Positions 34,601 through 42,562 of a stretch of 64,000 nt of DNA are shown piece after piece. Position 1 is the stretch's first letter, and each line of letters starts with the position of its first letter. The notes under the pieces are model-generated. The model was not told the origin of the DNA, did no database searches, and saw only the letters and a program-made list of their open reading frames with translations. The DNA comes from Bradyrhizobium ivorense (GTDB taxonomy: Bacteria > Pseudomonadota > Alphaproteobacteria > Rhizobiales > Xanthobacteraceae), in contig NZ_CAADFC020000024.1 in assembly GCF_900696085.1 (NCBI RefSeq), forward strand, positions 43,327 through 107,326, in the 5' to 3' direction. Made by a program: the position numbers and the translations under genes.

Positions 34601-34924
34601 GCGCAGGTCCCAACCGGCGGGATTGCTGTTGAGGTACTGGCCCTGCAGCGTCGCGGCATTGCGGGCCGAGATGGCGACGTCGAGCTGCAGGCCTGACTGC
34701 TCGGCGAACGCCTCGAAGATGCCGGGAACGCCACCCCAGGGATGCGGCTCGTAGGGATTGGACCCGGTCGTGTTCGCGAATGTGGTGCCGGGCACCGGCG
34801 CAGTCAGATCCCGTACGTTGTCGGTATTGTAGCTCATCACCGGATCGACGCGGCCGAACGTGAAGCTGTTGCCCACGAAGAGAATTGAGCCGCCGGAATC
34901 GAGCTGGATCGAGCTGTCAGTCAT
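31676..34924 (-). CDS. Type I-secreted SGNH-hydrolase protein split by Calx-beta modules
   Basis: The 1082-aa protein begins with an SGNH-type N-terminus, SILFVGNSFTFG (block I, Ser20). DVVVLQDNSTQALP follows at 117-130. Residues 131-187 look like the second half of a Calx-beta domain, 198-338 a complete one, 349-405 a first half. The hydrolase then resumes (SFNTYTVKLAQYA, DVYLYETWARPNM) with the catalytic-type DDNLHASKYGSYLSAL (His557). VCBS/cadherin-like modules follow (GNDTDPEGDALVVSAVNG, NDSDPDGDAVAVAALNG), then an RTX-like end (GQDILDG, GNGADVLLGG) and a C-terminal NEIRDFGKPDTIVLQ type I signal. It is probably exported by a type I system and may act on acyl or acetyl esters. No secretion genes are nearby. 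Confidence 0.88.
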   Translation of the reverse strand: MTDSSIQLDSGGSILFVGNSFTFGRVDPVMSYNTDNVRDLTAPVPGTTFANTTGSNPYEPHPWGGVPGIFEAFAEQSGLQLDVAISARNAATLQGQYLNSNPAGWDLRGNVASQPWDVVVLQDNSTQALPSGSGSITFAAGSSTATLVIHPTADTKIETDETIGLQLTADPSYRTSAGVVTGTILNDDPSGPVVNPALPTVTLVASPSAVLEDGAQKLVYTFTRTGPTDTPLTIQFGAARDGSTAPSVNTSTGDFENFVNLFTTSFQANGQQTTGSMSFTSNSGSVVIPAGASSATLTLDPKPDTTVEADESIRLTLSANAAYNVGTQGAISATILNDDFAPGTDTSLPNISLSLAASAVFEDGSGNLVYQFTRTGSNAAPLTVKFSVSGTATLPGNDFTVTGANSFATAGAADPNLASFNTYTVKLAQYATTGAADGTVPANPHANAATDVYLYETWARPNMVTGAIVANTNDQTGAVTNTTTTAPEYYVSLEAMTADLRAAYEGLAAANPIFAGVAPVGAAFLAAVQNGTAIRNPYAPDAGADGKVDLWWDDNLHASKYGSYLSALTLFGTLTGLDPRSLGAAEHAAADLGITPEVAAALQGVAAATLGFSLAAHWTAPGQVTELQGGVTGLLATAGSFGFSDSDIADTHTVAVTPLTPGAVGTFTASLHTDTTGDGTGGSVDWQFTVDNAAVAFLAPGETRVQHFQVTIADANGGLAQRDIAITLNGTYNDAPVAVNDVGHAQAAGTTIAAPGVLGNDTDPEGDALVVSAVNGLAGNVGVATAGTYGHLSLFSDGHYGYAADNSAALASAPTGIHLHDSFNYTASDGNSTDSAALDITINRAPIANAEIAGVGKGGLISGNVLANDSDPDGDAVAVAALNGGTVGQQLHGKYGSLTLSSDGHYTYQSDANARTPAQGFAQDKFTYTVTDAQGGAATASLTVTTFAHGQTYLAGAPGQTMSAGNGQDILDGTLGHQILAGGNGADVLLGGPNDRLAGANGPDQFVFQDNFGHNEIRDFGKPDTIVLQASTFGSVADILAHYAVNDGHGNVVISDPHNAANNIVVDNFSLSQLSANSFLLI

Positions 34925-35036
34925 GATGTTCCTTCCCTAACGCCACGAATTGAAAATCGGGCGGAATCTTTCTCGTTGGACCGGGCCAACAAAAACGACG
35001 CCTGTCGTGATGTCAAATATATGAAATTGCGGTATG

Positions 35037-35055
35037 CCATATCCTATGGATATGG
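35037..35055. promoter_or_regulatory. Perfect palindrome over the LysR start codon
   Basis: CCATATCC-TAT-GGATATGG has perfect 8-bp arms (35037-35044 and 35048-35055). It covers the candidate start codons of the LysR gene and lies about 120 bp from the start of the divergent secreted-protein gene. It could be an autoregulatory site; the overlap with coding sequence leaves this uncertain. Confidence 0.5.
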
Positions 35056-35981
35056 AGCTTCGACATTTGCGCTACTTCCTGGCGGTGGCCGAGGCCGGGC
35101 ATCTGACCCGCGCCGCCACCCGGCTCAACATCCAGCAGCCGCCGCTCAGTCAGCAGATCAAGGCGCTGGAGAACCATCTCGGCATGGTGCTGTTTCGCCG
35201 CCATGCCAAGGGCATGGCGCTGACCGAGAGCGGCGAGCTCTTCCTCGAAGAGGCCCGGCGCATCCTCGACGGCGTTGCCGTCATGGAGCAGCGCATGGCA
35301 CGGGTTGCCAAGGGCGTGCGCGGCCGTCTCGCGATTGCCTTCACGACCTCGGCTGCCGCCCACTTGTTGACGCCGCGCGTGCTGCGGCTATTCCGCGGCC
35401 GCTATCCCGAGATCGAGCTCTCGCTGTCCGAGAACAACGCCGGCGAGATCACCGAACGAATTGCCTCGGGCGAGCTGCATTGCGGTTTTCTGCGCGTGCC
35501 GGTCGCACGGCCGCCCGGCCTGGTGTTCCGGACCTTGCTGAGAGAGCCGGTGCTGGTGGCGGCCCCGCTCGACCACCGCTTGGCGCAGAAGCCGCGCGCC
35601 GGCAAGAATGCCGCCGTCGCGCTCAAGGATTTCCACGGCGAAAATCTGATCCTGGTGCGACGCGCCGGAGCGCCCGGGCTCTATGCCAACCTGCTGGCGC
35701 TGTGCGCGGAACGGGGCATCTACCCGAACGTCGTGGCCGAAGTCGAACGCATGATGACAAATCTCAATCTGGTGGCCGCGGGTGCAGGGATCTCCGTCGT
35801 ACCGGCTTCGATGCAGCAGGTGCACGCGAAGACGGTGGCCTATCGCCCGCTCGCCAACGGCGTTCGCCTGCATGCGCCGCTGACGCTGGTGTATCGCGCC
35901 GCCGATCACACCGCCGCGACGGCCTTTTTCGTGGAGCTGGTGACGACAACCACCGCCGGCAGCGGCAGCGCGCGTTCGTGA
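35046..35981 (+). CDS. LysR-family transcriptional regulator (BenM/CbbR-like)
   Basis: The LysR protein is about 311 aa with an N-terminal winged helix (MELRHLRYFLAVAEAGHLTR, then AATRLNIQQPPLSQQIKALE). The effector domain (RGRLAIAFTTSAAAHLLTPR, ENNAGEITERIASGELHCGF) fits regulators that activate degradation operons, such as CatM/BenM. Start ambiguity: ATG at 35034, 35046 or 35052. It diverges from the secreted SGNH/Calx-beta gene and may regulate it. Confidence 0.9.
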   Translation: MDMELRHLRYFLAVAEAGHLTRAATRLNIQQPPLSQQIKALENHLGMVLFRRHAKGMALTESGELFLEEARRILDGVAVMEQRMARVAKGVRGRLAIAFTTSAAAHLLTPRVLRLFRGRYPEIELSLSENNAGEITERIASGELHCGFLRVPVARPPGLVFRTLLREPVLVAAPLDHRLAQKPRAGKNAAVALKDFHGENLILVRRAGAPGLYANLLALCAERGIYPNVVAEVERMMTNLNLVAAGAGISVVPASMQQVHAKTVAYRPLANGVRLHAPLTLVYRAADHTAATAFFVELVTTTTAGSGSARS

Positions 35982-36244
35982 GGAACATTCTACCGCTTGC
36001 GGGCAGGGCTATCGCAGATGACTATCCGCCGCGCCCGATAGCTCGTCATGCCGGGCATTGGGCGAGGTGCGTCCGCACGGTTTCGGAATAATAAAAGAGT
36101 ACCCCTGACTTGCCCGACGTGTCAAGTCGCCTGTCGAACGCCGGCAGCCGCCGGCTACTTTGCATGGGGTTGTTTTTCGGGATTATGCCGGGAGGGGTGC
36201 CGCGCGGCTGTCGCAAGGCTGAATCGGGCTGACTTCATCGCGCG
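35982..36244. other. Intergenic stretch, no gene seen
   Basis: 263 bp between the LysR gene and the end of the AEC transporter. CGCCGGCAGCCGCCGGC at about 36140-36157 is a small dyad, and the TACTTTGCATGGGGTTGTTT tract at 36157-36176 resembles a repeat I have seen in Bradyrhizobium genomes. I see no gene with a ribosome-binding site. Confidence 0.5.
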
Positions 36245-37171
36245 TCAGGGGCCAACCGCGGCAATCGCGATCGGCATCGTGATCGCGGCCAAAATCGTCT
36301 GCAGCGTGATGATCTGGGCGAGCAGCGGCGCGTCGCCGCCCATCTGGCGCGCCAGCACATAGGCCGAGGGAGAGGTCGGCACCGCGGCGCAGGCCGCGAC
36401 GATGGCGAGGTTCGAGCCGGTGACGCCGAACCACACCGCGAGCCCGACCGTGAGCACGGGCATCGCGACCAGCTTGAGGGCCAGCGCCACGCTGGCGGCG
36501 AGGCTGGGGCGGAAGATGCCTTTCAACTGCAATCCGGCACCGGTCACGAGCAGGCCGATCGCCAGCGACGAGCCGCCGAGCGCATCCGCGACGTCATGCC
36601 AGAGTTTTGGCAACGGGATGTGCATCACGTTGATGGCGAGCCCGATGACGCAGGCCCAGATCAGCGGGTTCTTCACGACCGTCATCACGATCGCGCCCGC
36701 CGACCGCTTCTCGGATGAGGCATACTTCGCCAGCACGGCGACACTGAACACGTTGACCAGCGGGATGATCGCGACCATCGCGACGGAGGCCAGCGCAAGC
36801 CCGACCTTGCCGTAGAGATTGCCCGACACCGACAGCGCGACATAGGTCTGCCAGCGCGTCGCGCCCTGGAAGATCGAGGTGAAGGCCGGGCCGTCGACCC
36901 CGGCGCCGGCGAGCGGGGCCCGCAAGGCAAGGCACAGCAGCGACATCACCAGCGCCGCGAGCAGCAGCGCGCCGCCGACGCCGGCGATCGGCACCGCCGT
37001 CAGATCCGCCTTCACCAGGGTCTGCACCAGCAGCACCGGGAACAGCACGTAATAGGTGAGCTGCTCCAGCCCGTGCCATTGCGTATCGAGCCGCATCAGC
37101 GTCTGCCGCAGCACGACACCGAGTACGATCAGCAGAAACACCGGCAGCAGCGCCCCGATCACCACCGCCAT
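36245..37171 (-). CDS. AEC-family transporter (auxin efflux carrier type)
   Basis: The 308-aa membrane protein has ten hydrophobic segments in two bundles with a hydrophilic centre (KYASSEKRSAGA). The second half has FGVTGSNLAIVAACAAVPTS and SAYVLARQMGGDAPLLAQII, both typical of AEC (PF03547) transporters. The family exports organic acids such as malonate or malate; the substrate is unknown. The ATG at 37171 lies 2 bp from the ruvX stop, so the two are cotranscribed. The longer frame to 37330 runs into ruvX. Confidence 0.9.
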   Translation of the reverse strand: MAVVIGALLPVFLLIVLGVVLRQTLMRLDTQWHGLEQLTYYVLFPVLLVQTLVKADLTAVPIAGVGGALLLAALVMSLLCLALRAPLAGAGVDGPAFTSIFQGATRWQTYVALSVSGNLYGKVGLALASVAMVAIIPLVNVFSVAVLAKYASSEKRSAGAIVMTVVKNPLIWACVIGLAINVMHIPLPKLWHDVADALGGSSLAIGLLVTGAGLQLKGIFRPSLAASVALALKLVAMPVLTVGLAVWFGVTGSNLAIVAACAAVPTSPSAYVLARQMGGDAPLLAQIITLQTILAAITMPIAIAAVGP

Positions 37172-37173
37172 CG

Positions 37174-37656
37174 TCAGCGGTCCCCGCGCAGCTTCGCCAG
37201 CCGGTCCAGCGCGCCCTGCAGGATGAAGATCGCGGCGTGCTCGTCGATCACCTCGGCGCGCTTGGCGCGGCTGACGTCCATCCCGATCAGCTCGCGCTCG
37301 ACCGCCGCGGTCGAGAGCCGCTCGTCCCACAGGGCGATCGCGAGCGGAGTGAGGCCGGCGAGGTTGCGAGCGAAGGCCCGGGTCGATTGCGCCCGCGGGC
37401 CCTCGCTGCCGTCCATGTTGATCGGCAGCCCCAGCACGAAGCCGACCACGTTGCGCTCGGCGGCAATGGCGAGCAGCCGCGCCGCGTCGGCCTTGAACTG
37501 CTTGCGCTGGATGGTCTCGACGCCGGTCGCGAGCCGCCGGTCCGGATCGGAGACGGCGACGCCGATGGTCTTGGTGCCGAGATCGAGGCCGACCAGCGCG
37601 CCGCGCTCGGGCCAGTGCGGCGCGGCTTCGATCAGGGGGAGAATGGGGGCGGGCAT
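37174..37656 (-). CDS. ruvX: Putative pre-16S rRNA nuclease / Holliday junction resolvase RuvX (YqgF)
   Basis: The 160-aa RNase H-like protein has LVGLDLGTKTIGVAVSDPDR at the N-terminus and VVGFVLGLPINMDGSEGPRA in the middle, as in YqgF. It also has PLAIALWDERLSTAAVERE and ends with IDEHAAIFILQGALDR. These are YqgF/RuvX signatures. In E. coli YqgF matures the 5' end of 16S rRNA; a Holliday junction role was inferred earlier. It is followed at once by the AEC transporter. Confidence 0.93.
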   Translation of the reverse strand: MPAPILPLIEAAPHWPERGALVGLDLGTKTIGVAVSDPDRRLATGVETIQRKQFKADAARLLAIAAERNVVGFVLGLPINMDGSEGPRAQSTRAFARNLAGLTPLAIALWDERLSTAAVERELIGMDVSRAKRAEVIDEHAAIFILQGALDRLAKLRGDR

Positions 37657-37704
37657 GACTCAGCGCTTAGCATGCGCCATGGCGAGCGCGCAAAGCTCTT
37701 GCTT

Positions 37705-37826
37705 CACCTCTCCCCGGCGGGGAGAGGTCGATTTGCGTAGCAAATCGGGTGAGGGGGCTCGGCACTATCGAGGGACCGTAACCCCTCACCCGCGCCTTCG
37801 GCGCGACCTCTCCCGACGGGAGAGGT
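37705..37826. repeat. Palindromic repeat (cacctctcccc... type)
   Basis: CACCTCTCCCCGGCGGGGAGAGGT at 37705-37728 is a hairpin in itself. CGATTTGCGTAGCAAATCG and CACCCGCGCCTTCGGCGC follow, and ACCTCTCCCGACGGGAGAGGT closes the element. GGTGAGGGG...CCCCTCACC forms an outer dyad. It belongs to the same class as the element at 40922-41061. Confidence 0.85.
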
Positions 37827-37849
37827 GGCACCGTCATTCGCGGCGAGAT

Positions 37850-38785
37850 CTACCGGATCGCGATCGGGTTGATCATGCTCTGCACGCCGCCACGCCAGCG
37901 CGGCTGGCCGAGCACGAACAGGAACTCGTAGCCCTTGTCCTTGGCGAGCTCGGCGGTGTCCATGTTCTCGAGGATGTAGGTGCCGTTCATCGCGAGCAGG
38001 ATCTGGTGGACCTCGAACACGGTCTTGCCCTCGAACGGCAGCACCTCCAGCGCCCAGGTATCGGCGCCGATGGCGACGACGCCCTTGCTCGTCAGGTACT
38101 TTGCGCCTTCGACGCCGAGCCCGGGCTCGCCGGCCGAATAGCGCTTGTCGTCCTTGCCGATCAGGCTGAGCCAGCCGGTGTGGAAGATCACGACGTCGCC
38201 TTGGCGGATCTCGACGCCCTGTTTCTTGGCGACCTCGTCGATCTCCTTGACGTTGAACGCGGTGCCTTCCTTGACGATGTCGGTGTTGTAATAGGCCGCC
38301 ATGTCGAGCAGCACGCCGCGGGTTACCATCGGCGGCACCTTCTCGATGCCGAGCTTCTTCAGGCCGGTGGGATCGGCGAAATCGGCGAGCTTGTTGCCGT
38401 TGTAGTAGACGTGCGCGACCCCGAGATGGCCGAGGCCGTCGAGCTGGCTGCCGATGCCGACCCAGGTGTCGATGATATCGTCATTGTAGGTGGCCTTGTT
38501 CGGACCGAGTCCATCGATGCCGGCCTGTCCGGGCTGCACGATCGTGATCTTGAAGCTGCGCGGCGGGTAGGCCGGGGTCTTGGTGTCGACGGGAATGCCG
38601 AGCGCGTAAGTCTTGCCGGTCTTCACCAGCGACGCCGCCTTCACCACGAGGTCGGGCGTCATGTAGTTGGCGGCACCGATCTCGTCGTCCGGTCCCCATT
38701 TCGATTTGGTCCAATCCTGAGCGCCGGCAGCTCCTGGCGTCCCCAACAAGGCAATCGAGCAGCACAAGACGAATGCTTTCCGCAT
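37850..38785 (-). CDS. Secreted cyclase-family protein (kynurenine formamidase-like)
   Basis: The 311-aa protein starts with a signal peptide (MRKAFVLCCSIALLGTPGAA, cut before GAQDW), so it is probably periplasmic. It has the cyclase (PF04199) fold features: WGPDDEIGAANYMTPDLVVK, TWVGIGSQLDGLGHLG (the metal-binding HxGTHxD region in a variant form), and RQGDVVIFHTGWLSLIG. Relatives hydrolyse formylkynurenine or cyclic amides, but this branch has no assigned substrate. It is a single gene. Confidence 0.88.
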   Translation of the reverse strand: MRKAFVLCCSIALLGTPGAAGAQDWTKSKWGPDDEIGAANYMTPDLVVKAASLVKTGKTYALGIPVDTKTPAYPPRSFKITIVQPGQAGIDGLGPNKATYNDDIIDTWVGIGSQLDGLGHLGVAHVYYNGNKLADFADPTGLKKLGIEKVPPMVTRGVLLDMAAYYNTDIVKEGTAFNVKEIDEVAKKQGVEIRQGDVVIFHTGWLSLIGKDDKRYSAGEPGLGVEGAKYLTSKGVVAIGADTWALEVLPFEGKTVFEVHQILLAMNGTYILENMDTAELAKDKGYEFLFVLGQPRWRGGVQSMINPIAIR

Positions 38786-38961
38786 CGCAGTTCCTCCCAG
38801 AGTTTGACGTTTTGGTTATGGGCTAGCGTCTCATACTAACGTAGTAGAATGACACGCTTCAAAAGATTTCCGGGAAGGCTGCGCTTAAATCCGTGGCAAG
38901 CCCGCATTCGCAATTGCGATATTGCGGGATTCACTTGTTGCAGGGGCAGGCCGGGCCGCGA

Positions 38962-39852
38962 TCACGCGGCAGCGGAGGCTTCCTGCTGGTCGAGGCAGGC
39001 CAAGAATCCCTGCAGCGCGCTGTACTGATGCGCGGTGCGGCGCTGAATGAACAGCGTCTCGACATGCGCGTGCGGCGCCTTCAGCTTGTGGATGTTGACG
39101 TCGCGATGAACGTGATCGCGTTCGACCACCGCACGCGGCAGCATGGTCACGCCCATGTCGGCGGCGACGCAGCCGATCATGCCGTCGAGCGTGCCGAACT
39201 CGAAGCGCACTGCCGAGGGCCAACCGAACTCGGTGAACACCTGCTCGAGGCGCTGCCGGTAGGTACAGCCGGTGCGGAACACCAGCGCGGTCGGGCCGGA
39301 CTCCGGTGTGCCGGCGCGCAACGCAGCGAGCGAGGTCCAGCGCTGTGCGGTGACGAGCACCAGTTCCTCGGTGAATGCGACCGTCGCGGCGAGCTCGGCA
39401 TGCTCGATCGGGCCGGCGACAAACGCGCCGTCGAGCGAACCGTCGAGTACGGCGGCGACCAGATCGGCGGTCGTCGCGGTGCGCAGCGTCAGCCGCACGG
39501 CGGGATAGCGGCGGTGGAATTCGGCCAGCAGCGTTGGCAGCCGCACCGCCGCCGTCGTCTCCATCGAGCCGATCGACAGCGGACCCTTCGGCTCGCCATC
39601 GTCGCGCGCAGCGAGCACGGCCTCGCGCGACAGCGCCGCCATCCGCTGCGCGTAAGGCAGCAGGCGGCGGCCGGCGCCGGTCAAGGTCATGCCGCGGCTG
39701 TGGCGCTCGAACAGCGCGGTGCCGATCTCCGCCTCCAGCGCCTTGATGCGCTGGGTGACGTTGGACTGCACGGTGTTGAGCTCTTCGGCGGCGCGGGTGA
39801 TGCCGCCGAGCCGGGCGACGGTGGAAAAGGTGAGGAGGTCGGTCATTTCCAT
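38962..39852 (-). CDS. LysR-family transcriptional regulator
   Basis: The 296-aa protein has a typical LysR N-terminus (MEMTDLLTFSTVARLGGITR, then AAEELNTVQSNVTQRIKALE) and effector domain (GPLSIGSMETTAAVRLPTLL, EFHRRYPAVRLTLRTATTAD). The ATG at 39852 is chosen; 39846 and 39870 are alternatives. It resembles LysR proteins such as PerR/AmpR-type. It diverges from the nitronate monooxygenase-like gene at 39957, which it probably regulates. Confidence 0.9.
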   Translation of the reverse strand: MEMTDLLTFSTVARLGGITRAAEELNTVQSNVTQRIKALEAEIGTALFERHSRGMTLTGAGRRLLPYAQRMAALSREAVLAARDDGEPKGPLSIGSMETTAAVRLPTLLAEFHRRYPAVRLTLRTATTADLVAAVLDGSLDGAFVAGPIEHAELAATVAFTEELVLVTAQRWTSLAALRAGTPESGPTALVFRTGCTYRQRLEQVFTEFGWPSAVRFEFGTLDGMIGCVAADMGVTMLPRAVVERDHVHRDVNIHKLKAPHAHVETLFIQRRTAHQYSALQGFLACLDQQEASAAA

Positions 39853-39956
39853 CTGAATGCACCGTTTCATTTCAGAGATGGTAGCGTTCTCTAGTATTCA
39901 TTTTCCGAGAATGTTAGGCCCGCTTACGCTTCGAGTCCAGAACAGGGAGCAAACGC

Positions 39957-40961
39957 ATGCCGATCAATACCGAATTGACGGCGCGGCTGGGCATCCAGCA
40001 TCCGATCCTGCTGGCGCCGATGGACACGATCTCGGGCAGCCGGCTGGTCCGGGCCGTCAGCGAGGCCGGCGGCTTCGGGATTCTGGGTGGCGGCTACGGC
40101 GACAGGACACGGCTCGAGACCGAGACCGCGAAGCTGAAGGGTTTTGCAAAACCGTTCGGCATCGGCTTCATCACCTGGAGCCTGGCCAAGCAGCCCGAAT
40201 TGCTCGACATCGCGCTTCAAGCGCGGCCGCACGCCGTGATGCTGTCATTCGGCGATCCCGCGCCGTTCGCGCCCAGGATCAAGGCGGCGGGTGCGCTGCT
40301 GATCTGCCAGGTGCAGAGCGAGGAACTGGCAAAACAGGCGCTCGATTGCGGCGCCGACATTTTGATCGCGCAGGGCACGGAAGCAGGCGGTCACGGTGCA
40401 TCGCGCACCACGATCGACATCGTGCCCGCGATCATCGATCTCGCGGCCGGCCGGGTGCCGGTCGTCGCCGCCGGCGGCCTCGCGGATGGACGCGGCCTTG
40501 CGGCGATGCTGATGCTCGGCGCATCCGGCGTGCTGATGGGAACGCGGTTCTATGCCAGCGTCGAGGCCGACGCCGCCGAGCAAGCGAAGCAGCTGATCCG
40601 CGCGGCGCGGAGCGGGGAGACGGTGCGCGGCGTGGTGTTCGACTGGTCGCGCAAGCTGATGTGGCCGGCGCCGTTCACCGCACGCTCGCTCGTCAACGAT
40701 CATTTGCGGCGCTGGAGCGGCCGCGAGATCGAGCTGATGCAGCGCGCGGACGAAATCGCGGTGGAATATGCTGCCGCGAAAGCCGCCGGAAACTTTGACG
40801 TCGCGGCGGTGTTCGCCGGCGAGTCCGCAGGCCTGATCCATGATATTGCTCCGGCGGCCGAGATCGTCGGCCGCATCGTCGCCGAGGCGGAGCAGAGCCT
40901 GCTCGGACGGCGTAACTTCTTCCCTTCTCCCCTTGTGGGAGAAGGTGGCTCGCATCGATAG
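39957..40961 (+). CDS. Nitronate monooxygenase-like flavoprotein; C-terminus ends in a repeat
   Basis: The 334-aa TIM-barrel flavoprotein has LGIQHPILLAPMDTISGSRL, GADILIAQGTEAGGHGASRT and VPVVAAGGLADGRGLAAMLM, then LGASGVLMGTRF. These are features of FMN-dependent nitronate monooxygenase (NMO; 2-nitropropane dioxygenase). The last 12 or so residues (PSPLVGEGGSHR) are encoded inside a dispersed repeat that also supplies the stop codon, so the native C-terminus has been replaced. It diverges from a LysR gene. Confidence 0.9.
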   Translation: MPINTELTARLGIQHPILLAPMDTISGSRLVRAVSEAGGFGILGGGYGDRTRLETETAKLKGFAKPFGIGFITWSLAKQPELLDIALQARPHAVMLSFGDPAPFAPRIKAAGALLICQVQSEELAKQALDCGADILIAQGTEAGGHGASRTTIDIVPAIIDLAAGRVPVVAAGGLADGRGLAAMLMLGASGVLMGTRFYASVEADAAEQAKQLIRAARSGETVRGVVFDWSRKLMWPAPFTARSLVNDHLRRWSGREIELMQRADEIAVEYAAAKAAGNFDVAAVFAGESAGLIHDIAPAAEIVGRIVAEAEQSLLGRRNFFPSPLVGEGGSHR

Positions 40962-41061
40962 ATGCGAGCCGGATGAGGGGTCTTTCTCCGCGGAGACAGC
41001 CCCTCACCCGGTTTCGATGCTTCCGCATCGAAACCACCCTCTCCCACAAGGGGAGAGGGTA
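40922..41061. repeat. Palindromic repeat overlapping the 3' end of the first NMO gene
   Basis: CCCTTCTCCCCTTGTGGGAG at 40922 is matched by CTCCCACAAGGGGAGAGGG ending at 41060. Inside are GCTCGCATCGATAGATGCGAGC and GGTTTCGATGCTTCCGCATCGAAACC, both hairpins, and ATGAGGGGT / CCCCTCAC. It is a member of the same class as 37705-37826. It spans the stop codon of the upstream gene. Confidence 0.88.
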
Positions 41062-41089
41062 GTTCTGAGCAAGCCTGGAGAGACACACC

Positions 41090-42166
41090 ATGTGGCCTGA
41101 CCGTCGTTTGATCGATCGCTTCAACATCGAATTTCCGATCGTGCTGGCGCCGATGGCGGGCGCGATCGATGCCGAGATGGCGATTGCCGTGGCTGAGGGC
41201 GGCGGCCTCGCGTCGCTGCCATGCGCGATGCTGTCGGCGGAGAAGGCGCGCGAGCAGGTCAACATCGTTCGGCAGCGGGTGACCGCGCCGGTCAACCTGA
41301 ACTTCTTCTGTCACAAGGCGGTCGACGCCGACCCGGCGCGCGAGGCGACATGGCGGCAGCGGCTGGCGCCTTACTATCGTGAACACGGCCTCGACCCGAA
41401 CGCGCCGGTCAATGCCGCCAACCGCGCGCCGTTCGATGAGGCGTTCTGCGGTGTGGTTGAGGAGCTGAAGCCCGAAGTGGTCAGCTTCCATTTCGGCCTG
41501 CCGGAGCCAAAACTGCTGCAGCGGGTGAAGGCCACCGGCGCCATCGTGCTGTCGTCGGCGACCACCGTGAAGGAGGCGATCTGGCTGGAGGAGAACGGCG
41601 CTGATGTCATCATCGCGCAGGGGGCGGAGGCCGGCGGTCATCGCGGCATGTTCCTGACCGAAAACATCGCCGAGCAACCCGGCACCTTCGCGCTGGTGCC
41701 GCAGGTGGTCGATGCGGTGAAGGTGCCGGTGATCGCGGCCGGCGGCATCGCCGACGGGCGCGGGATTGCCGCGGCGTTCGCGCTCGGCGCCGCCGGCGTG
41801 CAGATCGGCACCGCCTATCTGCGCTGTCCGGAATCCAAGGTGAGCGCGGCCGCCCGCGTCGCGCTGGCGCAGGCCAGCGACGAATCCACCGTCATCACCA
41901 ATGTGATGACTGGGCGCCCGGCGCGCGGCGTCGCCAACCGCGTGATGCGCGAGGTCGGCCCGATTTCGCCGGATGCCCCGGCGTTCCCGCATGCCGCAAC
42001 CGGCCTCGGCCCGCTGAAGGCAGCTGCCGAAAAACAGGGCAGGGTCGATTTCACCAACCTCTGGGCCGGGCAAGCGGTGCGGATGGGCAAGGAAATGCCC
42101 GCCGCCGAGCTGACCCGGGCGCTGGCGGGTGCCGCCTTGGCGCGGATGAGCCAGCTGGCGGGCTGA
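41090..42166 (+). CDS. Nitronate monooxygenase-like flavoprotein, second copy
   Basis: The 358-aa TIM-barrel flavoprotein has FNIEFPIVLAPMAGAIDAEM, NGADVIIAQGAEAGGHRGMF, VPVIAAGGIADGRGIAAAFA and LGAAGVQIGTAYLRCPES. The RGVANRVMREVG segment is shared with the class I NMO branch. It is only moderately similar to the gene upstream, so the two are diverged paralogues rather than a recent duplication. The ATG at 41090 follows GGAGAGACACACC. Confidence 0.9.
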   Translation: MWPDRRLIDRFNIEFPIVLAPMAGAIDAEMAIAVAEGGGLASLPCAMLSAEKAREQVNIVRQRVTAPVNLNFFCHKAVDADPAREATWRQRLAPYYREHGLDPNAPVNAANRAPFDEAFCGVVEELKPEVVSFHFGLPEPKLLQRVKATGAIVLSSATTVKEAIWLEENGADVIIAQGAEAGGHRGMFLTENIAEQPGTFALVPQVVDAVKVPVIAAGGIADGRGIAAAFALGAAGVQIGTAYLRCPESKVSAAARVALAQASDESTVITNVMTGRPARGVANRVMREVGPISPDAPAFPHAATGLGPLKAAAEKQGRVDFTNLWAGQAVRMGKEMPAAELTRALAGAALARMSQLAG

Positions 42167-42250
42167 AACGGCGGTTTCGACCGCGGTTGCGGCGCAAAAC
42201 CGGCCTCTGCTATACGGCAGGCTGACCTTTCAGCCCCGAGGCCATATATA

Positions 42251-42538
42251 ATGTCCGTAGACGCCACGACCGTCCGCCGCATCGCGCATCTGGCGCGGAT
42301 TGCGGTCAGCGACGCCGAAGTTCCCCATCTCCAGGGGGAACTGAACGCGATCCTGGCCTTTGTCGAGCAGCTGTCGGAAGTGAACGTCGAGGGCGTCGAG
42401 CCGATGACCTCGGTGACGCCGATGGAGATGAAGAAGCGCGCCGACCTGGTCAATGACGGCGAGATCGTCGACGCCATCGTCCGGAATGCGCCCGACACCA
42501 CCGATCACTTCTTCCTGGTGCCGAAGGTGGTCGAGTAA
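42251..42538 (+). CDS. gatC: Asp-tRNA(Asn)/Glu-tRNA(Gln) amidotransferase subunit GatC
   Basis: The 95-aa protein matches GatC over its length: VRRIAHLARIAVSDAEVPHL, ELNAILAFVEQLSEVNVEGV, and the C-terminal NAPDTTDHFFLVPKVVE. GatC stabilises the GatA-GatB heterodimer. It is the first gene of the gatC-(75 aa)-gatA-(93 aa)-patatin-gatB run. Confidence 0.97.
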   Translation: MSVDATTVRRIAHLARIAVSDAEVPHLQGELNAILAFVEQLSEVNVEGVEPMTSVTPMEMKKRADLVNDGEIVDAIVRNAPDTTDHFFLVPKVVE

Positions 42539-42562
42539 CCCTTATCTGGGAACGTCAGTCCG

